From Cricetomys ansorgei (taxonomy: Eukaryota > Chordata > Mammalia > Rodentia > Nesomyidae), in the NCBI GenBank assembly GCA_026225945.1, contig JAMJFZ010002475.1:1668501-1732500 (forward strand): a DNA stretch of 64,000 nt, written 5' to 3'. Position 1 is the stretch's first letter. Each line of letters starts with the position of its first letter. Positions 47,145 through 58,400 of this stretch are shown here, in pieces. The translations under genes were made by a program, and so were the position numbers. The notes below the pieces were generated by a model, which saw only the letters and a program-made list of their open reading frames with translations, had not been told where the DNA came from and did not search any database.

Positions 47145-50100
47145 ATGGTCTTGGAGCTCTACATGGACCTGCTGTCCCAACCCTGTCGGGCCATTTACAT
47201 CTTCGCCAAGAAGAACGGCATCCCGTTCCAGATGCATACCGTGGAGCTGCGCAACGGTGGGCCGGGCCTGGCTTTGGAGAGCTGAGAGAGATCCCTGTCT
47301 GTACGGTCCCCTTCCCTAGGCCCTTTCTGGTTTAGAGACCAAGAGAGAAAAGAGCCACCAGGGAGATCCATGGGTCCGGCCTCCCGCAAGCTCTGCTTTC
47401 CCGTGAGATAGACGGCCAGGACCTGCTGAAGCCAAAAACGTGCAGATGTAGCAATAGAAATGGGTGCAGTTTGGGCCTAGGGACAAGGACCTCCAGGAGA
47501 GTGCAGATGTGATCTCTCTCTCTCTCCCTTTCTCTGCCTCTGCCTCTGCCTCTCTCTCCCTCCCTCCCTCTCTCCCTCTCCCTCTCCTCCCCCTCCGTCC
47601 CCCTCCCCCTCCCCCTCCCCCTCTCCTCTCTCTCATACATACACACCTTGTCTTACCCCAGTGCTGAGACTGGCAGTGTCGTGCAGAGCCTCCATTGTAG
47701 GGACCGCTTTTCCAACAGTCTCTCTCCACCACCCTGGTCTATTTGAGTCTCCTTTTATCCTTCCTTTGCCTGCCTCCTTATCGTACCTTCCTTCCCTCGC
47801 TCTCTGCCTCTCTCGTTTGTGCAGGGGAGAGAGGGCTGAGGTCTGGGGTATGCCAGTAACCTGGAGCACTGCACCCTAGCAAGACAAAGCTGTGGCAGAA
47901 TAAAGGGTTGCTCAAGGGGCTGTGGTTGACCCGGTACTGTCTCACTGCTTGTCTGTCTGAAACTTTGCCTCAGGCGCTGCCCTTGCAGGGCATGGTGTAT
48001 GGGGTGGGACAAAGAGCAATCTAGGCCAGGGTCCCGGAGGACACTGGGGACGCCTCAGGGCCGCCAGTGGGGCGAGTCCTATGAGGACCTGTCAGAAGAG
48101 TGTGAAGTCTATTTTGTATCAAGTGCAAGGGGCAGCCCCCTCTCACGGCAGCCCTGCCTGCACTCCCCATGTAGGGAGAAGACCAGTTCCCAGAAGAGTT
48201 CCACATTGCAGGCAGGGCCCAGGCTACTGGAGAGGCCTGGTGTTCTATTCCCACCTCCCTTTATGCTGGATTATCTGCAGGTGAGCACCTCAGTGACGCC
48301 TTTGTCCAGGTGAACCCCATGAAGAAGGTACCAGCCATGAAGGATGGTGACTTCACCTTGAGTGAGAGGTAACGGGGATGGGGGAGGGGGGCAGGGGCGC
48401 CCTGGGGCTTTTGCCAAGCTCTAATGGGATCTGCCTGTTATAACCCTCTGCACTGTAAACTAGGAAGCTGGAGCTGGATGCATGGCTTAGTGGTTCAGAG
48501 CACTTAGCTGCTCTTGCGGAGAACCTGGATTTGGTCCCAGCACTCACGACCACTTACGACGACTCCAGTTCTAGGGACCTGGTGCCCTCTAGCATCTGTG
48601 GCCACCTGAGTGTTCATGGTGCGCAAAAACTCACGTAGCCGAACGAACTAGGGACTTAGAGGCGAAGGGCTGCTGTGTCTCATATCCCAGAGTCGGCACT
48701 GGAATCCAGGGCCCTGCCTGCCTGCTGCCCAGGTTCATTGAGCTGGTTTTTTGGTAGATAATATATCTACTGGACCTCTGTACCAAGCTGTGGTTGTTGA
48801 TAAGAATAGCAGTTGGGGAAGGCAAGGAGAGAGGCTTCCACCACCGTGGCCACCTCCCTCCAGCCCAGCTGGTGTCCAGAGGGTCCTGTGGCGCATGAAC
48901 TTCCCAATGTCTCTGGGGCTACCATGGTTCCCTTGGGTGAGTCTTCCCTATGGAATAAAGATGTTTAATATCCCAGCTGATCCCAAGATGTTGAAATGTA
49001 GGGTATAGCTTGTCCTACACGGAAAGCGGAGGCGTTAAGTTGGGCTGCGGGTTTTAGACAAGGCCTTACTGGCTAGCTTAGAGGCTGTGCTTCTGCCTGC
49101 CTGCCTCTTCTTGGGTGCTGCCGTTTTATGCTGTTGTGTGACAAAACTTTTCCAGGGGAGATGCTGTATACACATCTACTCACCCCAATAGGGAACCTGG
49201 GACAGACCAAAGTATGGACACCCCCGAAGTCCAACTTGGTAAACTAATGAGTTTTGTTAGGGTTTCTTTCGGGAATATTGGGGAGGGGTTACTTAGAGTC
49301 AAGAGCAGAAATGACTCAAAGCCCACCCCAGTGTGGTTAGGAACCTGGAGCACACTGGATAGCCTGCGGGGCAGCTCAACAGGTTGAGGAGTGTCTTTTC
49401 TGAGTGACTCAGTTGGTCTGAACCTCTTCCAGGCAGCTCATTTGGTTTCTGCTTCTTCCAGGCAGCCGGTCTGGTCTCAGAGTCAGCTTTGCAGCTTGGC
49501 TTGTCTGAGAGTGACTCTCAGTAGTCTTTATTCTGGGAAGGAGGGGCCTAGTGAATCTGGTCAGTTTCAGGAACTTCCTTTATGGAGCTTCCCTGCAGGA
49601 TGGAGTGTTTCAAACTTAGGTGAAACTGTTAAACAACGTGTGTACATCCCACACTTCCTGGGAGCTCTAACCCAATCCCAGGGTGCTCCAAATGCCCGGC
49701 TGAAGTTTTCATGTGACTAAAACCGGCATATCTTTAGTGTCCTTTAGGGTCTATCTCCACCTCCACAGCAGTTAGTATAACCCAAGGCAGGAAGAGAGTT
49801 CCAGGGAGCCTTGTCTGTTCTGTGGTTCCGGGATCTTGCAGCACCCCAAGTGTCTGAGTAAGATTTTAAAGAGCTAGCTGATCCTTAGCAGGAGTGACAT
49901 TAAAAAACAGAGGGGAGGTCTGGGTATACAGCTCATGCCTGCAATCCTGGCAGTCCAGAGACAGGAGCAAGAGGAGTATGGGTTTGAGGCTAGCCCAGGC
50001 TGTCTCAAAGAACAAAGGGAGACTTGAGAAAGGCTTTTGAACCATCAGGCCATCTGAAGTCGCCTGAATGCTGAAGGATGAGCGTGGATGTAGACTGAGT

Positions 50101-53100
50101 TCCCCCCCCCCCCGCCCACAGAGCTCAGCTTGGACACCCCTCCTCCAGGACGCTCTTTAGCCCTCTACTCGGAAACTCAACACTTGACACTCAGTGGTAA
50201 GATTTTGCCTGGAGGTAGCATAGGCTTGGGTGTTTACCTCAGGAAGACAAGAGTCCAGTCTTAACGCTAAGAGTATGTGCCCCTTTGGGCAAGGATCTTC
50301 CCTTCCCAAAGCCCACTTTCCATGTCTGGAAATAGAGGCTCGGACTGGCAAATTGTCAGAAAGATCAGAAAAGGTAGGGGCTGGAGAGATGGCTTAGTGG
50401 TTAAGAACGCTGGTTATTCTTCCAGAGGTCTTGAGTTTAATTCCCAGCAATCATATGGTGGCTCTTAACCACCCATAATGAGATTTGTTGTCCTCTCTGG
50501 CATGCAAGTATACATGCAGACAGAACACACACACGCACACACACACACACACGTATGTATGTAGTACATATAGACATGTAGATGGAACACTCACATATAT
50601 ATACACACATATATATAAACACATGTATGTATGTATATATACACATATATATGTATATATATACATACATATATATGTAGTACGTAAATCAATAAATCTT
50701 TTTTTAAAGAACGGTTATATCCCCCCTCTCCTCCCCCCCTGCTACAGTGTAGCCATCCTGCTCTACCTGACACGCAAGTATAAGGTTCCTGACCACTGGT
50801 ACCCCCAGGACCTTCAGGCCCGTGCTCGTGTGGATGAGTACCTCGCATGGCAGCATACAACCCTTCGGAGAAGCTGCCTCCGGGCCCTGTGGCATAAGGT
50901 GAGACTGGAAATGTGGGGGGAAGGGAGGGGAGTAAAGGTATCACCCCCAGAGAGACTCAGGCCGGTGTGAATCACTTGCAGTTTGGTGTTTTCCAATGTC
51001 TTCCCTTTAACTAGTCCTGTCGCTCCCAGACATCCACTTTGGTCGTCTTGTGTCTGAAAATTTTTTAATGTATCTGTGACTGTCACTTCATTTGTTCATG
51101 GTGTGTATGTCCGGGACCACCTTGTGCAGAGGACAGCTTTGGAAAGTCAGTTCTCACCTTCCATCTTGCTGAGACAGAATATGTTTGGTTCCTGCCCCTG
51201 TGCGGTCGGCTCCATGTTAGCTGACCTTTGAACTCCTGCCTCAGGTGATTCTTCCATCTCGCTGTAGGACAGCTGAGGTTGCAGGACACCTGGCTTTGGA
51301 TGTGGGTTCTGGGGATTGAACTGAGTTCATAGGGTCTGTCAGTCTGTCAGGCTTACCCAGCTTGGACTTTTACCTTTGGTGCCTTCTCCCAGGTCCTGTT
51401 ACCGGTACTTAAATATCCTCTTCAGCTTGGCTGGTGATGTTGCTGCGTAGTGGAGCACTTGCCTAATGAGCACAGGGTCCTGGGTTCGATTATTAGCTCC
51501 TGGTGTGCGTGTGCGCGTGTGTGTGTGTGTGTCTGTGTGTGTGTGTGTCTGTGTGTGTGTGTGTCTGTGTGTCCTTGGTCAGCTCATTTCAGCACCCAGG
51601 TCCTCTGTGGGTCTGTTTCTACTGGTTGTTTTGTCTGCTCTTGAGTATGGGTCACGTTTCCTTCCTGCCTCACGTGTTTCATAAGTCATTATGCCATGCA
51701 TATATTGCATTCTAGCAGAACTACAAATAAGAAAAAAAATATTTAAATGTCGAACATCTACATCTTGAAGGTAGGATTGGGTCACCAGCTCTCTCCAGCT
51801 GGTCCTTCGAATCCAAGCATAGAAAGTAGACTGGTGACTGCCAGGGGTGAAATCAAGGAGCAAGGACATCGCCCCAGTGGGCTCAGACAACATCAAGCTC
51901 TCCATTTCAGTTTCGGTATTTTTCACCGTCTTATCTTTGACTTCGCTGAATTCTCTGATTGTGTCTAGGTTATTGTTAAACTCACTTAATAATCCTTTTT
52001 TTTCTGAGACATGTGTTTTGCTGTTGTTTCGAGACAGGGTCTCTCTGTTGTAACTCTGGCTGCCCTGGAACTCACTCTGTAGACCAGGCTGGCCTCGAAC
52101 TCACAGAGATCCGCCTGCCTCTGCCTCCCGAGTGCTGGGATTAAAGGCGTGCACTGCCACCGTCCGTCGTTGGGACATGTATTTTTTCATTTTTAGAAAT
52201 TCCATGTATTTAAGCACAAAATCTGAACCCCCTTCCAGAGGGCGTCCTCAACAGATATCTTAGTGAGAGTTCCAAAAGGAGCCAGAGGAGGAAAGTAAAG
52301 TCACCCTTTGAAGAACGGGGATGTTTACCGGATACAGGATTTAAGTTCACAGGATGGAGGTGGCTGGCAGTGGTGGTTGCGTGGCGATGTCAGCGCTCTT
52401 AGTTCTGTACACTAAACGCCGTGCTGGGGAAGTCATGGTGTGAGACACGGAGTTGCCGATATCAAAGTCAGACAAACTGGAGCTGGCAGAGGCTGGGGGT
52501 GGAATAGTGGCGGAAGCTTGTAATTCCAGCATTCGGGATTGAGGCAGGAGGATGGCTGTGAGTTTGAGGTCAGCCTGTGCCCCAGATAATAATTCCAATT
52601 CTCCTTCTTCCTCTTCATCGTCATCATCTCCATCGTCTCCTTTTCCCTTCCCTCCCTCCCTGCCCTTCCTGACCTCTCTTTCCCTCTTCCTGCTCTTACT
52701 CTGAGCTATACTGCCCCCAGGGCTTGCCTTTTGGAGACAGCAGTTACGGGCACTGGCTGCTCTTCCAGACTTCCCAGGCTGGATTCCCAGAACCCACATG
52801 GGTGTTGCATCTGTAACTCCATTTCCAAGGGATCTGACTTCCTCCTGTGGCCTCTGCGGGCACTGTACGTATGCGGTACACGGACATCCATACAGACGAA
52901 ACACCTGCGTGCGTAAACTAAAAGGAAAATCTCAGAAAGGTGTATGGAAAGAGAGAATCTGAGCCGAGAACAATCATCACTCCCTGTGCAGCGTGACCAG
53001 CTCCCTCCACTCTTGTTGCCATGACTTCCCCATCCTCACATCTGTACTCTGGAACTGTGAGCCTTTCTCCCTTATGTTGCTTTAAAAAAAAAAAAATGAT

Positions 53101-54783
53101 TTACATAATTTTATTTATGTGCATTGGTGAGAGGGCGTCAGATCCCCAGGAACTGGAGTTACAGACAGTTGTGAGCTACCATGTGGGTGCTGGGAATTGA
53201 ACTTGGGTCCTCTGGAAGAGAGGCAGCTTGCTCTTAACTGCTGAGCCATCTCTCCAACCCCTTAAGTTGCTCTCGTGAAAGTGTCCATTCACAGCACCAG
53301 GGTAAGTCAGACATCCCATTCAGCTGCCTGTCACTTCTGCTATTGAGTGACCTGGGCCAGCAGGTCCTAAGTGGGACATGGTTTTAAGTGGGAGGTGGCC
53401 AGGAGATGAGAAGCTAAAGACAATAGGAAAGCTGGGTCGCACAAGCTATGTCTCAGGCCGAGCAAGCTCATTAAGAAGTCTAGCATCAGCTGGGCGGTGA
53501 TGGCGCACGCCTTTAATCCCAGCACTCGGGAGGCAGAGGCAGGTAGATTTCTGTGAGTTCGAGGCCAGCCTGGTCTACAGAGTGAGTTCCAGGACAGCCA
53601 GAGTTACAACAGAGAAACCCTGTCTCGGAAAACCAAAAAGGAGGAGGAGGGTGGGGAGGGGGAGGAGGAAGGGGAGGAGGAGAGGAGCGTCTTATCATAT
53701 TTTCAGGAGAAGAAACAGAACAATGTCAGCAGAAACTATCATAATGGCGCAAAGCCAGCAGGAGGTTGATCAGTCAGTGTTGTACGAGGGGAAGGCAGGA
53801 TATCTCAAGAGCGTCATAGACTGAGCACATAGCGGCCTTGGGACTGATAACTGCAGTCTCTTCGTGGGGCAAAGCCAAGTTCCCAAGAATGAAACCTTAA
53901 TTCCTTCGAGGTTTTGTCCCCAGCCCCCGACTGGCCCTGCCAGGGCTGCTCCTGGCCAAGGACACAAAACTAGGTCCCTTCTGTTCTTTCATCGGGGCCG
54001 CTGAGAAAGCCTTGAATCGACTGGTCCAGCTTGCAACAATTAAGATTTTGGGTTGTTTGCAATTAAGCACCATAGAGGCTAGAGAAAACCGCTGTGCCAG
54101 CAGCATCGCTGAGGGTACAGCCCTCACAGACCCACTGTCAGGGCCCAGATGATTCTAGCGAGTTCAGTGAAGGTGTATGCTTGCAGTCCCGGCACTTGAG
54201 AGGTAGAGGCAGGAAGACTGTGAGTCAGATACATCCTGGCCTACACAGTGTGACCCTCTCTAGACAACAAAGACAAAGCAAACAAACAGAGGGGGAGGGG
54301 AAGAAGAGAATTCTAAAGATGAAGAAAAAAAAAAAAACGGGCAGGAGAAGCCGAAAATAAAGTTATTTCTCTGGTGGTAAAAAAGGACTGTGGTTTGGAG
54401 CTGAGTTTGGTGGTACACACCTATTCAAGCCCTTGGGAGGTCAAGGCAGAGGCAAAGGCAGAAAGATCTAGTGTTCAAGGGCTAACATCAGCCATATATA
54501 CATAGCCTGGGCACACAGGACTCTGTCTTAAAATAATAGTTTAAAAAAAAAAAAAAAGCCAAACCTCTGATTTAGGTCAAATAAAATATGCCCCACAAGA
54601 CCCTGTGGATTTTTGGCTGTTAGCTACTGTATATGACTTGAGCCATTAAGCTATAGGGAGAAAAAAAAATGAATTTTATAGAACAATACTGGTGGGGCAG
54701 AGTCAGTGAGCATGTTAAAATTCCTTATCTAGCCTGTTCCATCTGTTCAAAGTTTAAGCCTGGAACTTATGTTATCAACCTGG

Positions 54784-54871
<88 letters not shown>

Positions 54872-55401
54872 GCACACGTATACACAAGTAATGGATTTCC
54901 TTCCTTATTGGCATCTTTCGTAGCTACTTCTTACTCATTCTCTCCCTACCGTTTCCTTATCCTCCTTCTTGCCGATCCTCTAACCCCTCTTTTTAAACTT
55001 AAATTTTTATTTATCTGTCGTGCGCTTGTATTTATTTACTGTGTGTGCGCGTGTGTGTGTGCGCGCACGTGCGCGTGCTACCTTCGTTTATGTGGGTGCT
55101 GAGGAGTTGAAGTCAGGTTCTCAAGCTTGTGTGGCAATCACTGTATCCACGGAGTGATCTCCTCAGACCCTGTCACTATTTTGTTTTCCTTGATGATAGC
55201 CATTCTGACTGGGGTGAGGTGGGATCTCAGAGCAGCTTTATATTTCTCAGATGGCTAAGGCTGTGGAACAGTTTTCCTTTTCTTTTCTTCGTTGAGAATT
55301 GTATGTCTACATGCATACAGTGTGTTTTGATCAAATCTATCCCCATTTCCTCCTCTCCAATCCCTCTTCTTCCCTCCCCACTCTTCCCTGACAAATTCAT
55401 G

Positions 55402-55443
<42 letters not shown>

Positions 55444-58400
55444 TCCTCCTCCTCCTCCTGCTGCTCCTCCTCCTGCTGCTCCTCCTCCTCCTCCTCCTCC
55501 TCCTCCTCCTCTTTTCCTCCTCCTCCCCTCTCTGAGTCACTTAGTGCTGCCTGAATATGCACAGGTATGGAATTGTCTACTGGATCCACCTTTCAAGTGT
55601 GGCCATTTGTAGTTCCTCATTAGAGATCATATTACATCCAGTTCATTTGCCCATTTATTGATTGGCTTTTTTTTGGTGTTTAATTGTTGCAGTTCTCTAT
55701 ATTATTTTAGGATCTAGAGGTTAATTCTCTGTCCGATGTATAGCTGACAAAGCTTCTCTCCCATTCTGTGGCCTGTCTCTCTACTCTAGTGATTGTTTTC
55801 TTGGTTTCACAGAAACGTACACTTTCCTGTAATCCCGTTTGTCAATTTTTAGAATTATTCTTATGCTACTGGGAGTCCCCGGAAAGTCCTTGTCTATGCT
55901 TATATCTTGAATTTTTTTTTTTTTTACCTATGATTTATTCTTTTTTTCTGCCAGCTTCATTCAACATCTGAGGTCTTATATTAAGGTCTTTGATCCATTT
56001 TGGATTTGTTTGTGTACAGGGTAAAAGATACGGATCTAGTTTCATTCTCTTACAGATGGGTATCTACTTTTCTCAGGAGTATTTGTTGAAGTGCCTTTTC
56101 TTCCTATGTATGTTTTTAACCCTTTCGTTAAGAATTAGGAGGCCGAGTAGCTGTGTGAGGTTTATTTCTGGGACCTCTATTTTATTACTTTGGTATATGT
56201 GACTGTTTTTGTGTATCAGTATCATGCTATGTGTTGCTACTGTAGCTCTGAATATTAGTTTGAGACCAGGTACCTTCAGTATTGCTCTTCTGCTAAGGAT
56301 TGCTTTAGTTAGGGTCTTTCTGTGCTTCCGTACGAACTTTCGTTTACCTTGTCCCTGGGTTGTATGAAGGGGCTGAGTGACTGATCTACATTGCTGTGTG
56401 ATACGTGGAAGACAAAGTAATCACTTTATTTTCAACAATGAATGACACACGACCATGGTTCCTACCTAGCTTCTTTCTTCAAAAATATTAGGCCTATTCA
56501 TTTCTCAGGTCACCATTTAAGTCGTTCATAAAGAGATGTGAACCATTCTTTCTGAGGCCCAGCCAATCAGAGATAGTGAATGCAGGACTATTTGTAGACA
56601 AAAATGCCACTTGGGAATTTCCCTGTAGGTCTGGGAAGGCCACAGAGGAAGAGACATAGAAATAAAAGGTAGCTCCAAAGTTGGGAGACGTGACTTCCTA
56701 CCCCCACAGACTCTTCCGGCTCCAATTCCTTGTCTTGCCTACCTACCCACCAGGTGATGTTCCCTGTTTTCCTGGGTGAACAAGTCCCTCCTGAGATGCT
56801 GGCAGCCACATTGGCAGAACTGGATGTTAACCTGCAGGTGATCGAGGACAAGTTCCTCCAGGACAAGGCCTTCCTTGTTGGCTCCCACATCTCCCTGGCC
56901 GACTTGGTAGCCATCACAGAGCTGATGCATGTGAGTGTCCTAAGAGGTGGGCCCGGACGATCTGGGGAATTCTGGCTAGTTACTGAACTCCCCGCTAGTT
57001 GTACATCTGTGCACATGTGTGGAGACTCCTTCCAGATTTATAATGTCTGTCCTTGTCCTAATTTGCTTCTCTGTTGCTGTGATAAAACACTAACCTAAAA
57101 CAAAACCAAACAAAACAATAACACACCAAAACATCTTGAGAAGGAAAGGGTTCATTTGGATTAGATGTTACATTCCATCATGGAAGGAAGCCAAGGCAGG
57201 AGCTTAAAGCAGAAACCATAGAGGAATGTTGCTTACTGGCTTGTGCCCCTGTGGCTTGCTCAACTACTTTCTTTCACAGCCCAGGCCCACCACCCAGGAA
57301 GGCACCAAGCACTGTGTACTGAGCTCTCCTACATAAATTAGCAATTAAGAAAACACCCACAGACATACCCGTGCCAATCTGATGGAGGCCATTCCTCACT
57401 GGAAATTCTCTCTTCTTAAGTATATCTAGGTCTGTGTCAAGTTTAAAAAACAAAGCAAAACAGGCCAATGCAATGTGCTCCTTGTGAGCCTGACACACAA
57501 ACACATCACTGTTAAGCCATAATCTTTCATTTCTTTGTCCCCAAGTTCTCATGAGAGTATTACAAAAAGAAGTACAATTTAAAAATTCTCACAGTTTTTT
57601 TTTTTTTTTTAAAAACCCAATGATTTAAAAGTACAGATTCTCTTTAAAAAAAAAAAAAAAACAAAGCCTCTTAACTGTGAGATTCTGGAAAATCCATAAA
57701 GAAGTTATATAATTTCTTATTCCACGAGGGAAGAACCAGGGCACAGTGACAGTCAGATCAAAGCAAAACCAAAATCTTGCCGTGTAAAAAGTTCTGGGTG
57801 TGACATCTGCGACTCACTCGTGATCTACTGGGCTCCAAAGGACTTGTGCAGACATAGTTTTCCTGCTCTGACATCTGCAACACATATAGCTTGTCTTGTT
57901 GGCTCAAGCTGGATTCATGCCACACCTGTCACTGTCCTTGGCGGGCACTCCATAGTCCTGATGTTTCCAATATCCAGGGGTTTCCATGGAAATTGAGGCT
58001 GCGCCTTCACCAGTGGCCTTCTGACTTTATACAATGTCATGCCTTCAGTTGCTTTCAATGGCTCTTTCGTGATTTCAAAACCAGTAACGTGGGAGACTCT
58101 TACACCTTGTTTGCCAAATTCTGCTGCTAGCTTGATGTGCAGCCTTGGCTTACCCCACTACTGGACCATAGCTTCTATGTCTTGATTGACCCTGAGGAAA
58201 ATACTTCCAGAGGTTGCCTCAATGATGCTGATCTCTTATTAGTCAGAGCCCTAACTAGTCAGCATCCATTGTCCCAAGGAAGCATGGAATGTTTCACTTC
58301 TACAGATTCTTAATACATCACACCAGTGACCCTGATAGAGTCTCTGAGGGACTCTCAGACTTCCCTTTGGATCTCCATCATCTACATTTCTCTTTCAACA

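Noticed and set aside
51430..51503. tRNA-like A and B boxes
   Set aside because: These belong to an ID SINE. B2 copies elsewhere show the same tRNA-like heads. No complete tRNA cloverleaf was found.
55227..55589. Minus-strand frame with Glu and Gln runs
   Set aside because: It translates the CTG/CTC microsatellite inside a dead L1 and is not a polyglutamine gene.
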